From Xanthomonas rydalmerensis (GTDB lineage Bacteria > Pseudomonadota > Gammaproteobacteria > Xanthomonadales > Xanthomonadaceae), in assembly GCF_033170385.1 (NCBI RefSeq), contig NZ_CP126170.1, positions 1,016,001-1,080,000 of the forward strand: a DNA stretch of 64,000 nt, read 5' to 3'. Every line of letters starts with the position of its first letter. Position 1 is the first letter of the stretch. A program made the translations under genes and the position numbers. This document shows positions 19,348 through 28,187 of this stretch, in pieces. The notes below the pieces were generated by a model that worked only from the letters and a program-made list of their open reading frames with translations, was not told the DNA's origin and made no database searches.

Positions 19348-19920
19348 ATGAGTACTGTGACGATTCATCCGTCGGTGGATGCCGGCGTGCGTGCCGGCGC
19401 GGAGCAGTTCCAGGGCGGCACCCTGGAATGCCACTGCGCCAGCGACAAGGTGGTGGTGGACGTGGGTGCGCAGACCGCGCACAACCATGCCTGCGGCTGT
19501 ACCAAGTGCTGGAAGCCGAAGGGCGCGACCTTCTCGGTGGTGGCGGTGGTGGCACGCGACAAGGTCAAGGTCACCGCGCATCCGGAGAAGCTGAAGGTGG
19601 TGGACGAGAGCGCGACGATCCGTCGTCACGCCTGCACCGGCTGTGGCGTGCACATGTACGGACGCATCGAGAACACCGAGCATCCGTTCTACGGCCTGGA
19701 TTTCGTGCATACCGAACTGTCGCCGCAGCAGGGCTGGTCGGCACCGGGCTTCGCCGCGTTCGTGTCGTCGATCATCGAGAGCGGCACGCCTCCGGAGGCG
19801 ATGGACGGGGTACGCAAGCGCCTGCGCGAACTGCAGCTGGAACCGTACGACTGCCTGTCGCCGCCGCTGATGGACGCGATCTCCACCCACGTGGCGCGCA
19901 AGAACGGCGTGCTGCACTGA
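19348..19920 (+). CDS. gfa: S-(hydroxymethyl)glutathione synthase (Gfa)
   Basis: 190-aa glutathione-dependent formaldehyde-activating enzyme, thought to speed the condensation of formaldehyde with glutathione. Zinc-binding cysteines typical of the Gfa/CENP-V fold are visible: [18 protein letters not shown] and [14 protein letters not shown]. Full family length. The ATG follows GGGAGGGGGAAAG. It lies between frmA and the hydrolase gene, so the three enzymes form one pathway from formaldehyde to formate. Having both gfa and frmR in one operon is less common than frmRAB alone. Confidence 0.96.
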   Translation: MSTVTIHPSVDAGVRAGAEQFQGGTLECHCASDKVVVDVGAQTAHNHACGCTKCWKPKGATFSVVAVVARDKVKVTAHPEKLKVVDESATIRRHACTGCGVHMYGRIENTEHPFYGLDFVHTELSPQQGWSAPGFAAFVSSIIESGTPPEAMDGVRKRLRELQLEPYDCLSPPLMDAISTHVARKNGVLH

Positions 19921-20013
19921 AGCCCGCTGCCGCGCGCGTCGCCGTTCGGCGCGTCGCGGCATCCCCGCCTGCGGCCGGTCGCGGCCGCAGGCGCTCTCTC
20001 TACGGAACTGTCC

Positions 20014-20844
20014 ATGGAACGCATCGAACACCATGCCTGCTGCGGCGGCTGGCAGGACGTCTATCGCCACGACTCGGCCGTGCTCGGCTGCCCCATGCAG
20101 GTGGCCGTGTACCTGCCGCCGCAGGCCGAGCACGCCACGCTGCCGGTGCTGTACTGGCTCAGCGGCCTCACCTGCACCGAGCAGAACTTCATCACCAAGG
20201 CCGGCGCGCAGCGCTACGCGGCCGAGCACGGGGTGATCCTGGTGGCGCCCGACACGAGTCCGCGTGGCGAGCAGGTCGCCGATGCCGAGGGCTACGACCT
20301 GGGCAAGGGTGCCGGCTTCTACGTCAACGCCACACAGGCGCCGTGGGCTGCGCACTACCGCATGTACGACTACGTGGTGCAGGAACTGCCGGCGTTGATC
20401 GAAGCGCAGTTTCCGCACAACGGCCGCCGCGCGATCAGCGGGCATTCGATGGGCGGTCACGGCGCGTTGGTCATCGCGCTGAAGAATCCCGGCCGCTACC
20501 GCAGCGTGTCGGCGTTCTCGCCGATCGTGGCGCCGACCCAGGTGCCGTGGGGCGAGAAGGCGTTCACCGCCTACCTGGGCGAGGACCGCGCGCAATGGCA
20601 GGCGTACGACGCCAGCGTGCTGATCGGCAGCGCCAGCGAGCGCCTGCCGCTGCTGATCGACCAGGGCGGCGGCGACGAGTTCCTCGAGAAGCAGTTGCGT
20701 CCGCAGCTGCTGCAGGCCGCCGCCGAGGCAGCGGGTTATCCGGTGACCCTGCGCGTGCAGCCCGGCTACGACCACAGCTACTACTTCATCGGCAGCTTCA
20801 TCGGCGAGCACATCGCCTTCCACGCACGCGCGCTGCAGGGCTGA
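20014..20844 (+). CDS. fghA: S-formylglutathione hydrolase
   Basis: 276-aa alpha/beta hydrolase that hydrolyses S-formylglutathione to formate and glutathione, the last step of formaldehyde detoxification. The nucleophile elbow is [11 protein letters not shown] (Ser about residue 147). The oxyanion region is [13 protein letters not shown], and the catalytic His is in GYDHSYYFI near residue 254. The length is typical for FrmB/FghA. It closes the frmR-frmA-gfa operon. Confidence 0.96.
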   Translation: MERIEHHACCGGWQDVYRHDSAVLGCPMQVAVYLPPQAEHATLPVLYWLSGLTCTEQNFITKAGAQRYAAEHGVILVAPDTSPRGEQVADAEGYDLGKGAGFYVNATQAPWAAHYRMYDYVVQELPALIEAQFPHNGRRAISGHSMGGHGALVIALKNPGRYRSVSAFSPIVAPTQVPWGEKAFTAYLGEDRAQWQAYDASVLIGSASERLPLLIDQGGGDEFLEKQLRPQLLQAAAEAAGYPVTLRVQPGYDHSYYFIGSFIGEHIAFHARALQG

Positions 20845-21180
20845 GCGCGCTCCGCCGGCGGGCGCGCACGACGCGGACCGCCGGGCAGGGTGCCGCGCGC
20901 GGGGCTGCCGGGGACGCACCGGCCTTCCGCGCCGTCGCCTCTGGCCGTGCTGCCCGGTGCCGGCGCGACGGCACGCGAGCAGCGCCGCCGGCCCCTTGCC
21001 GGGCGCGCAGATGACAGGCCGGTGACCACGACAGGCGCCGCGTGGCCGGTCTCGTAAACAAACAGGGGGCGCGAATCGCCCTTCACGCGGTTGTGCGACC
21101 GCGTTCGCGCCTGCTGAGACGGGCGCTGGCTAGATTGCGCAGGGTTCGCCCTCGCCACGTCCCTGGATCGGAGCCGCGCC
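20845..21180. other. Intergenic stretch without recognised gene
   Basis: Follows the formaldehyde operon. It is GC-rich with several short self-complementary runs (around 20860-20900) that could terminate transcription, but no poly-T tract is present. No coding frame has convincing composition. The right end probably holds the promoter for the small open reading frame at 21181. Confidence 0.4.
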
Positions 21181-21309
21181 ATGTCTTGCCGTCGCATCTT
21201 GCTGCTCCCCTGGCAGCGCTGGCGCAGCCCGCTCAGCGCGGTGGCGATGCTTGCCTGCACGCTGTTTGGTGCCTGCGTGGCGTTGGCGATCGGCGCGGCG
21301 ACGCCATAG
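21181..21309 (+). CDS. Possible 42-aa single-pass membrane peptide
   Basis: ATG to TAG open frame encoding a basic N-terminus (MSCRRILLLPWQRWRSPL) and one hydrophobic helix of about 20 residues (VAMLACTLFGACVALAIGAA). GGAG lies nine bases upstream of the ATG. The layout (Arg-rich cytoplasmic end then one transmembrane helix) is typical of small membrane proteins, but composition alone cannot prove translation. No neighbour on the same strand overlaps it. Confidence 0.4.
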   Translation: MSCRRILLLPWQRWRSPLSAVAMLACTLFGACVALAIGAATP

Positions 21310-21541
21310 CGCAAGCCGCTCCTGACTGCCGTCGATCGCGTTGCGCCGTTGCGTCGGATGACGTCACCACGGTCGTGTCCCACTGCGCGGGCGATCGCCG
21401 CGACCGGCCGGCGCTCGTGCATGGATTCGGATGCATCGCCTCGCTCGGAGGCGGGGCAGGACGCCTTGCAGTCGATTGGGAGGCAAGCGCTGGCAGCGCG
21501 TGCCTAGCGTGTGGAATGCGGCGCAGCGCTGGACGCCGAGT

Positions 21542-22951
21542 TCAGCGCGACAGCCGCGCAGCCAGCGCGCCCAGCCGCCGCATCGCGTGTTCCAGGGTCT
21601 CGCTCCACGGCTGGCCGCAGCTCAGCCGCAGGTGGTCGGCGTAGTCGCCGCGGCTGGAGAACAGATGCCCGGGCGAGGTGCCGATGCCCTCGGCCAGGGC
21701 GGCCTCGAACAGCACCTGGCCACTGCCGGCGTCGGCCAATTGCAGCCACAGCGACAGGCCGCCGGCCGGGTCGCCGATGCGGGTGCCGGCGGGCCAGTGC
21801 CGCAGCACTGCCTCGCGCAGGCGCTGGCCGTTGTCGGCCAGGGTGCGGCGCAGCTTGCGCAGGTGGCGTTCCAGGTCGTGCCGCTCTAGGTAGTCGGCCA
21901 GGGCCAGTTGCGGCAGGCTGGCGCCGCCGATGGTGGAGAAGTATTTGGCACGCACCAACGCGTCGGTCCAGGCGCCGCCGAGCAGCCAGCCCACGCGCAG
22001 GCCGGGCGCCAGCACCTTGGAGAAGGCGCCGCAGGTGATCACGTTGCCGTGCGTGTCGAAATGGCGCAGCGGCCGTGGGCGCTGTCCCGACCAGTCGAGT
22101 TCGCCGTAGATGTCGTCCTCGATCACCACCGTGCCGTGGCGTGCGCAACTGTCGAGCAGGCTGCGCTTGGCGTTGTCGGGCGTGAGGCTGCCGAGCGGAT
22201 TGTTGAAGTTCGGCACCAGCACCGCGGCGCGCGCCGGCGTGCGCTGCAGCAGCGCGTCCAGGCGCGTGGCGTCGATGCCCTGGCCGGGCCGGTTGGGCAC
22301 CTCCAGCACTTTCAGGCGTAGCGCCGCCACCGCTTGCAGGATGCCGTGGTAGGTCGGGGTCTCGACCAGCACCACGTCGCCGGGCGCGGTGAGGGTGCGC
22401 AGCGCCAGGCTGATCGCCTCCATCGCGCCGGCGGTCACCACCACCTCGTCGGCCGCCACGGCGGTGGCGCAGTGCGCGTAGCGCTGCGCGATCTGCCGGC
22501 GCAGCGCGGCGTGGCCCTGCGGTGGTGCGTAGTCGAGCGCGGCGCTGCGCTGGCGGCGCAGTTGCCGCGCCAGTGCGCTGGCCAGGTGCGCGCCGGGCAG
22601 CAGCGCCGCCGTCGGCGTGGCCGTGTGCAGCGGCACCAGGTCCGAACGCGCGAGCATGTCCAGCACACCTTGCAGCGCGGGATTGGCGACTGTGCCCGGG
22701 GCGCGTCGTCGCGACGGGCCGGCGCCGGTCGGCACCGGCGTCGCCGCGGCGCGCACGAAATAGCCCGAGCGCGGCCGCGCCTGCACCCGGCCTTCGCGTT
22801 CCAGCTGCAGGCAGGCCTGCACCGCGGTGGCGGCGCTGATGCCGTGGCCGGCGGCCAGTTGCCGGATCGACGGCAGGCGCTCGCCGGCGCGCAGCGTGCC
22901 TTGCGCGATCTGGTCGCGCAACTGGCTGGCGAGGGCTTCGTACAGGCGCAT
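21542..22951 (-). CDS. MocR-type regulator (GntR HTH fused to PLP aminotransferase fold)
   Basis: 469 aa. The N-terminal GntR winged helix (residues 1-75; RLPSIRQLAAGHGISAATAV) is joined by a linker rich in Arg/Pro to a fold-type I aminotransferase domain (about 110-469) with the PLP-binding lysine K312 in GAFSKVLAPGLRVGW. MocR proteins use PLP or an aldimine as effector. The ATG at 22951 has GAGG six bases upstream, better than the ATG four codons earlier. It is divergent from a phzF-like gene and an EamA exporter gene, which are its likely targets. Confidence 0.93.
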   Translation of the reverse strand: MRLYEALASQLRDQIAQGTLRAGERLPSIRQLAAGHGISAATAVQACLQLEREGRVQARPRSGYFVRAAATPVPTGAGPSRRRAPGTVANPALQGVLDMLARSDLVPLHTATPTAALLPGAHLASALARQLRRQRSAALDYAPPQGHAALRRQIAQRYAHCATAVAADEVVVTAGAMEAISLALRTLTAPGDVVLVETPTYHGILQAVAALRLKVLEVPNRPGQGIDATRLDALLQRTPARAAVLVPNFNNPLGSLTPDNAKRSLLDSCARHGTVVIEDDIYGELDWSGQRPRPLRHFDTHGNVITCGAFSKVLAPGLRVGWLLGGAWTDALVRAKYFSTIGGASLPQLALADYLERHDLERHLRKLRRTLADNGQRLREAVLRHWPAGTRIGDPAGGLSLWLQLADAGSGQVLFEAALAEGIGTSPGHLFSSRGDYADHLRLSCGQPWSETLEHAMRRLGALAARLSR

Positions 22952-23057
22952 GCGCGGCCTCATCTGTATCGGTCGATTTGCAGCGTATCTGACTCTGTGC
23001 TGGTCGCCCAGCCGGGCGCACACTGGCCGCCTCCTTTCCGATCCCGCGAGGCCGCGC

Positions 23058-23849
23058 GTGCAGCTGCCGCTGTTCATCGTCGATGCGTTCACCACGGTGC
23101 GGTTCCGCGGCAACCCGGCCGCGGTGGTGCCGCTGCAGGCCTGGCTGCCGGATGCGCTGATGCAGGCCATCGCCAGCGAGAACAATCTGTCGGAGACCGC
23201 GTTCTTCGTGCGCGAGGCCGACGGCGCGTTCGCGATCCGCTGGTTCTCGCCGCTGCGCGAAGTGGCGTTCTGTGGCCATGCCACCCTGGCCAGCGCCTTC
23301 GTCGTCGCCACCCAGGGCCTGGCACCGCTGCCCTTGCGGTTCCGCGCCGCGGCGGTCGGCGAGTTGGCGGTGGACCGCGAGGCCGACGGGCGTTTCGTCC
23401 TGCGCTTCCCGAACCAGGCGCCGACCGCATTGGCGACGGTGCCGCAGGAACTCGCGCAGGCGCTGTCGATCGCGCCGCAGGCGGCGTACCGCAACGCCCA
23501 GGCCTACATCGCCGTGTACGCGGACGAAGCCCAGGTGCGTGCGGTGGTGCCGGACCTGGCGCGGATGCTGGCGCTGGCGCCGCGCGATGTCGCGGTCACC
23601 GCGCCCGGCCGCTTCCACGATTTCGTATCGCGCTATTTCTGGCCGGCCAACGGCGGCGTCGAGGATCCGGTGACCGGCTCGATCCACGCCGCGCTGGCGC
23701 CGCTGTGGGCGCAGCGCCTGGGCAAGCAGGACCTGCGCGCGTGGCAGGCCTCGGCGCGCGGCGGCGAACTGGATTGCCGGGTACTGCCGGACCACGTGCA
23801 GGTGCGCGGCGCGGCCGTGCAGTACCTGCACGGGACCATTGCGCTGTGA
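23058..23849 (+). CDS. PhzF-family isomerase/epimerase-like protein
   Basis: 263-aa protein of the PhzF/diaminopimelate-epimerase fold. The catalytic Glu is in NNLSETAFF (about residue 47), and the family motifs VAFCGHATLASAF and EDPVTGSIHAAL are intact. PhzF itself isomerises a phenazine precursor; most relatives have unknown substrates, and no phenazine genes lie nearby. The GTG start has GAGG six bases upstream. The stop overlaps the next gene as GTGA. Divergent regulation by the MocR gene is likely. Confidence 0.92.
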   Translation: MQLPLFIVDAFTTVRFRGNPAAVVPLQAWLPDALMQAIASENNLSETAFFVREADGAFAIRWFSPLREVAFCGHATLASAFVVATQGLAPLPLRFRAAAVGELAVDREADGRFVLRFPNQAPTALATVPQELAQALSIAPQAAYRNAQAYIAVYADEAQVRAVVPDLARMLALAPRDVAVTAPGRFHDFVSRYFWPANGGVEDPVTGSIHAALAPLWAQRLGKQDLRAWQASARGGELDCRVLPDHVQVRGAAVQYLHGTIAL

Positions 23850-24757
23850 GCGCGGTGCAGGCAGCGCCTGCGGGCGCGGCACGGCGCGCGCTGTGGCAGT
23901 TGCTGCTGGCCGAGGTGCTGATCGGCTCGGTCGGCGTGTTCGTGCACGAGAGCGGCCAGGATCCCGTGACCGCGGTGTTCTACCGCTGCCTGTTCGGGGC
24001 GCTGTTCCTGACCGTGTGCGGCCTGCTCGGCGGACAGTTGCGCGGGCTGTGGCGCGAGCGCGCGTTGCTGCGCGACGCTGCGCTCAGCGGCGTGCTGCTG
24101 GTGCTCAACTGGGTGGCGCTGTTCGCCGGCATGGCGCGCTCGTCGATCGGCGTGGCGACCATGGTCTACCACGTGTTTCCGTTCGTCATGCTGATCCTGG
24201 CGGCGCTGTTGCAGGGCGAGCGCAGCCGGCGCTCGGACCTGGGCTGGACGCTGCTGGCCTTCGTCGGCGTGGCCTGTTCGGCCGATCCACTGCGGCTGTG
24301 GTCCAGCGCCGACCGCGGCTACCTGGTCGGCATCGCGTTGACCCTGCTCGGCGCGCTGCTGTGCGGCGCGTCGTTGCTGATGTCGCGGCGGATCAGCCGC
24401 GAGCGGCCGCTGGCGGTGGTGACGGTGCAGTGCTGGGTCGGTGCGGCGATGCTCGCCGGCTTCTCCAGCAGCGCCGCGCTGCATCCCGGGCGGCATTGGT
24501 TCTGGCTGGTCGGCCTGGGCGTGATCCACAGCGGCGTGGTGTACGTGCTGTTCTACAGCGCCTACCGGCACCTGCACGTGGCGGCGATCGCGGTGGTGGC
24601 CTTCGTCTACCCGTTGGTGACGTTGTTGCTCGACTACCTGCTGTACGGCCACCGGCTGGTGCCGGTGCAGTGGCTCGGCCTGGCGCTGATCGTGCTGGGG
24701 ACGCTGGCGGTCAATCTGCGCTGGTCCTGGCCGCGCCGCGCGGTCGCCGCACCCTAG
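23846..24757 (+). CDS. EamA/RhaT-family (DMT) transporter
   Basis: 303-aa inner-membrane protein with ten predicted helices in two EamA repeats. Landmarks are the first-repeat end SIGVATMVYHVFPFVMLILAA and the second-repeat VIHSGVVYVLFYSAYRHL followed by VAFVYPLVTLLLDYLLYG. DMT exporters move amino acids, nucleosides or small metabolites outward. The GTG start overlaps the phzF-like stop codon by 4 bp, so the two are translationally coupled; a metabolite handled by the PhzF-like enzyme may be exported here. Confidence 0.9.
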   Translation: MSAVQAAPAGAARRALWQLLLAEVLIGSVGVFVHESGQDPVTAVFYRCLFGALFLTVCGLLGGQLRGLWRERALLRDAALSGVLLVLNWVALFAGMARSSIGVATMVYHVFPFVMLILAALLQGERSRRSDLGWTLLAFVGVACSADPLRLWSSADRGYLVGIALTLLGALLCGASLLMSRRISRERPLAVVTVQCWVGAAMLAGFSSSAALHPGRHWFWLVGLGVIHSGVVYVLFYSAYRHLHVAAIAVVAFVYPLVTLLLDYLLYGHRLVPVQWLGLALIVLGTLAVNLRWSWPRRAVAAP

Positions 24758-24808
24758 CGGCGCGGCGCTCGCCTCGGCCACCGCAGCGCGGCGGCCGTGC
24801 CGTTCGGC

Positions 24809-25147
24809 TCAGCGCACGTCGCGCAGTTCCCAGCCGCTGCCGGCGAGCAGACGCAGGCGCTGCTTGAGGATGTCGCCGGGGATGCTGGTGGTGGCGGACA
24901 GGTCGATGCGCAGATCATCCTGGCGGCCGCTGACCCGTGCCGCCGGATCGGTCACGCCCAGGGCCGGATCCACCTCGTCCGGCTCCGGCTGCATCGCGCG
25001 CCAGCGCTCGAACCAGGCCGGGTCGCTCAGGGCGGCCTGCAACTGTTCGGCGAAGGCGTCGGCGCCGTGCGCGGTGAAGCTCAGCGACGGCTGGCTGCCG
25101 CGGGCACGGGCGGGATCGGGCAGGCTGATCGAGTAGGTGACGGCCAT
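24809..25147 (-). CDS. Hypothetical protein
   Basis: 112-aa soluble protein with no recognised family. It starts MAVTYSISLPDPARARG and has a mid-region FAEQLQAALSDPAWFERWRAM and a C-terminal amphipathic helix with DILKQRLRLLAGSGWEL. An ATG two codons upstream is also possible; AAGAG has better spacing to the chosen one. It is convergent with the EamA gene, with 51 bp between stops. Confidence 0.68.
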   Translation of the reverse strand: MAVTYSISLPDPARARGSQPSLSFTAHGADAFAEQLQAALSDPAWFERWRAMQPEPDEVDPALGVTDPAARVSGRQDDLRIDLSATTSIPGDILKQRLRLLAGSGWELRDVR

Positions 25148-25229
25148 GGGCATCTCTTGTGGGCGGTACGAAGCGGCGCAGCCTAGCAGAGCCGGCGGCG
25201 CCCCGCCGTCGACGTGGCCGGCGCGCGGA

Positions 25230-26171
25230 TCAGCCGAAGCGCAGTGCCTCGCCGGCGAAGCCCAGCACCAGCGCGCCCTTGCCGACGTTGACCATGCCGG
25301 TCAGGCTCATCACGCTTTCCAGCAGCTCCACGCCGTGGGTATCGCAGGCCTGGCGCAGTGCCGCGTAGCCGGGCAGGGCGTGCAGTTCTGCCAGTTCGCC
25401 GCCATAGCTCAGGCACAGCGTGGGCGTCATCAGCCCGGCCGCCACGCGTTTGGCGGCCAGGCCGAACAGCGTCTGCACGGCGTGGTCGAAGCCCTTGAGC
25501 TTGGCCACCGGCGCGGTCTCGCCACGGTGGCAGTGCAGCACTGGCTTGATGTCCAGGGCCGAGCCGAGCGCGGCGCTGAGCAGGCCGACGCTGCGGTCGC
25601 CCTTGCTGCGCGCGCGGCTGCGCAGGTAATACAGGTCGCGCGCGATCATGTAGCCATGGGTGTGTTCGGCCAGCGTCTCCAGCCGCTCGCGGATGGCCTG
25701 CATGCCCGCGCCATCGGCACGCAACCGCACCGCCTCGACCGCCACCACCGCCTGTGCGGCGAACAGGTTCTGGGTGTCGATCACCCGCAGCGCGAACGGC
25801 GAGGCGTGGCCGGCGGCCTGGCGGATCGGCTTGTAGTCGTTGAGGATGGCAAAGCCGGCCTGCTGCGCGTGGTCGTGGATCGGGCTGCGGGTCTTGGCGA
25901 TGGTCAGGCAGAACACGTGGTCGTAGTCGATGACCAGCCGGCCCAGGAACAGCTCGCGGATCTGCGCCACGCTGTACGGCACGGTCTCGGCCTCGGCGCC
26001 GTGCGCGCTGACCTGCGCATGCAGGAACTCCAGCGTCGCTACTTCGTCGCGGCGATCGGCGAGCACGGTGCCGCCGAGGCGCACGCTGATCGGCAGGACC
26101 ACCAGGTCGTGTCGGGCGATGTAGTCCTGCGGCAGATCGCAGGCGGAATCTACGACGATGCCGATGCGCAT
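25230..26171 (-). CDS. DegV family fatty-acid-binding protein
   Basis: 313-aa protein of the DegV/FakB fold. The N-terminal motif VVDSACDLPQDY and the mid-protein VIDTQNLFAAQ contact the fatty-acid carboxylate in family structures; IKPVLHCHRGET marks the second domain. In Firmicutes FakB delivers fatty acids to kinase FakA, but here no FakA-like (DAK) gene is adjacent. The ATG at 26171 is ten bases after GGAG. It lies 47 bp after the DsbA-fold isomerase gene on the same strand, suggesting an operon. Confidence 0.9.
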   Translation of the reverse strand: MRIGIVVDSACDLPQDYIARHDLVVLPISVRLGGTVLADRRDEVATLEFLHAQVSAHGAEAETVPYSVAQIRELFLGRLVIDYDHVFCLTIAKTRSPIHDHAQQAGFAILNDYKPIRQAAGHASPFALRVIDTQNLFAAQAVVAVEAVRLRADGAGMQAIRERLETLAEHTHGYMIARDLYYLRSRARSKGDRSVGLLSAALGSALDIKPVLHCHRGETAPVAKLKGFDHAVQTLFGLAAKRVAAGLMTPTLCLSYGGELAELHALPGYAALRQACDTHGVELLESVMSLTGMVNVGKGALVLGFAGEALRFG

Positions 26172-26218
26172 CCGCTGGATCTCCGGGAGGGGAAAATGTC
26201 GATGAACATGGAGACGGC

Positions 26219-26848
26219 TCAGGCGCTGCGCTGCACCGCGGCCGGCAGGACGCCCAGGCGCGCCATCTCGCCGCGCTGCAGCAACTGCGGGTCGGCCAGC
26301 ACCGCGCGCATCAGCGCGTGTGCGTCGTTGCCCCACAGCAGGGTGTCGTCGATCTGCAGGGTCGGCACGCCGAATACGCCGGCCGCCAGCGCCTGCTCGG
26401 TGTTGGCGCGCAGTTGCGCCTTGACCTGAGCCTCGGCGGTGGCCGCGGCCACGTCGGCGATGCCCAGCGCCTGGCCGACCGGCGCCAGCGCCGTGGCGTC
26501 GTCGCCGGCGTGGCCATCGCGCCACAGCCAGTCGAAGATCGCGTCGATGGCTTGCGGCGTGGTCCCGGCAGCGATGCACAGGCGCAGCGCGGTCAGCGGA
26601 TTGAACGGATGCGCCGGCGGAAAGCGCAGCGGCACGCCCTGCTGCTGCGCCTGCCACTGCACGAAGCGATAGGTGAACTCGCGCTTGTGCGGCACCTCGG
26701 CCGGCCCGCGCGCCTGCAACTGGGCCAGCACCGCGCCGAACACGATCGGCACCGGCTGGATCCGGTCGAACTCCGGAAGCGTTTTCACCTGCTGCCAGTG
26801 CAGATAGGAAAACGGCGAGATGAAATCGAAGTACCAGCGCAACGTCAT
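26219..26848 (-). CDS. 2-hydroxychromene-2-carboxylate isomerase / DsbA-fold family protein
   Basis: 209-aa thioredoxin-fold protein of the kappa-class GST/HCCA isomerase group. It starts RWYFDFISPFSYLHW, where the Ser of SPFSY takes the place of the DsbA CXXC. The family signature GVFGVPTLQID (cis-Pro) and LLWGNDAHALM lie near the C-terminus. No signal peptide is present, so it is cytoplasmic. Family members use glutathione to isomerise naphthalene-pathway intermediates; the substrate here is unknown. GGAGAAG sits six bases upstream of the chosen ATG. Confidence 0.9.
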   Translation of the reverse strand: MTLRWYFDFISPFSYLHWQQVKTLPEFDRIQPVPIVFGAVLAQLQARGPAEVPHKREFTYRFVQWQAQQQGVPLRFPPAHPFNPLTALRLCIAAGTTPQAIDAIFDWLWRDGHAGDDATALAPVGQALGIADVAAATAEAQVKAQLRANTEQALAAGVFGVPTLQIDDTLLWGNDAHALMRAVLADPQLLQRGEMARLGVLPAAVQRSA

Positions 26849-27162
26849 CGTGCTTCTCCGCAAGGACCCAACAGCTTATCGCGACGTCGTGCCCACTGCG
26901 ACTCGCTGCGCATGGTGCAGTGCGGAATGCTGGTGCCGCTTCGGCGTCGCGACGACAGCGCTGCGTAGACGATGCCCTGCCGAAAATCTCGCCGGCACGA
27001 GATACCTGTGAAGCGCCCCACGCCCGCGGCCTGGATCGCGGTAGCGCTATTGCGCTGGCGCATGGCGCGCGCGGGTCTTGTCATAGCTCGTGGCGCGCGT
27101 GCCTTGCTAGCGTCCGCCGCGGCAGCACCTTCGCTGCCCCTGCACGCTCAGGAGAGACCGCC

Positions 27163-27999
27163 ATGCACGCTTCCGCTCCCGTTTGCGCCGCCACCGCTTC
27201 GCCGCGCCTTCCCGCCACCGTTGCACCGTCACTGCGCGGCCGCATGCGGTCCGTGCGCGCGCTGCTCGCCGCGGCCCTGTTCGCCGCTGCGCCGATGGCG
27301 CTGGCCGGGCCCTACCAGGTCTACGGCAACCAGTACGCCTGGGTGAACAACTTCAACGATCCCAACAACGTCATCCAGGGCACCTTCCACAGCGGCAGCA
27401 CGCCGAGCATGACCGTGACCTTCAATTTCCCCAACGCCAGCCTGTACGGCTATCCGGCGATCCTGCGCGGCTCGCACTACGGCTTCAATCCCACCTCCGA
27501 CCGCACCTTCCCGCGCCAGGTCTCGGCCCTGCGCTCCTTGCCGGCGACCTTCGCGTACTCGTCCGGCGGCAGCAACCTGGCCGGCGACTTCGCCTACGAC
27601 CTGTTCTTCCGCTGGGACAGCACGGTCTCCTCCAGCGCGATCCCGCAGGCCGAAGTGATGATCTGGGGCGGCCACAACTCGTATCCGATCGGCACGCTCA
27701 CCGCCAGCAACGTCATCAGCGCCGGCGGCTACACCTTCGATCTGTGGGAAGGCATGAACAGCGCCGCCGGCTACTACGTCTACACCTTCATTCCGCACAA
27801 CACCGCCGGCCAGCCGACCCTGCCGAGCAACGGCAATCTCAACATCGACATCAAGCCGTTCCTCAACTGGCTGCACACCAACCGCGCGAAGGACGGGCGC
27901 TTCAGCAACGCGATGTACCTGCACGTGGTCGAGGCCGGCTTCGAGGTGGTGCGCGGCAACGGCTGGGCCTGGATCCAGGCCAACATCGGCGCCAACTGA
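27163..27999 (+). CDS. Secreted glycoside hydrolase family 12 endoglucanase-like enzyme
   Basis: 278-aa exported protein with a GH12 beta-jelly-roll. A long signal (cleavage after about A48, PMALA) precedes the catalytic domain. The nucleophile E164 is in EVMIWGGHN and the acid/base E261 in EAGFEVVRG, matching the paired glutamates of GH12. GH12 enzymes cut beta-1,4-glucan or xyloglucan with retention, fitting a plant-associated lifestyle. AGGAGA upstream supports the ATG at 27163; a second in-frame ATG at 27244 would give a more standard signal length. It stands alone; no cellulose-binding module is present. Confidence 0.85.
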   Translation: MHASAPVCAATASPRLPATVAPSLRGRMRSVRALLAAALFAAAPMALAGPYQVYGNQYAWVNNFNDPNNVIQGTFHSGSTPSMTVTFNFPNASLYGYPAILRGSHYGFNPTSDRTFPRQVSALRSLPATFAYSSGGSNLAGDFAYDLFFRWDSTVSSSAIPQAEVMIWGGHNSYPIGTLTASNVISAGGYTFDLWEGMNSAAGYYVYTFIPHNTAGQPTLPSNGNLNIDIKPFLNWLHTNRAKDGRFSNAMYLHVVEAGFEVVRGNGWAWIQANIGAN

Positions 28000-28187
28000 G
28001 CGCACGGCGTCGGCGCTCGCGCGACCGACGCATCGATCCGCGCATCGGTTGGTCGCGGCCTGTCGCGGTCGGTGCGTCGCGCGTGCGTTTTTCGCGCGGC
28101 ATGGTACGGCGCATCGCCGCTCGCGCACGTCGTCGCCAGCGACGTGCGGCACGCCTGGGCAATGCCGCACCTGCGCCGCCGGCGACG

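Noticed and set aside
21042..21644. 200-codon plus-strand frame
   Set aside because: Composition is shadow-like and it overlaps the start of the MocR gene's 3' end; the 42-aa frame at 21181 is more plausible.
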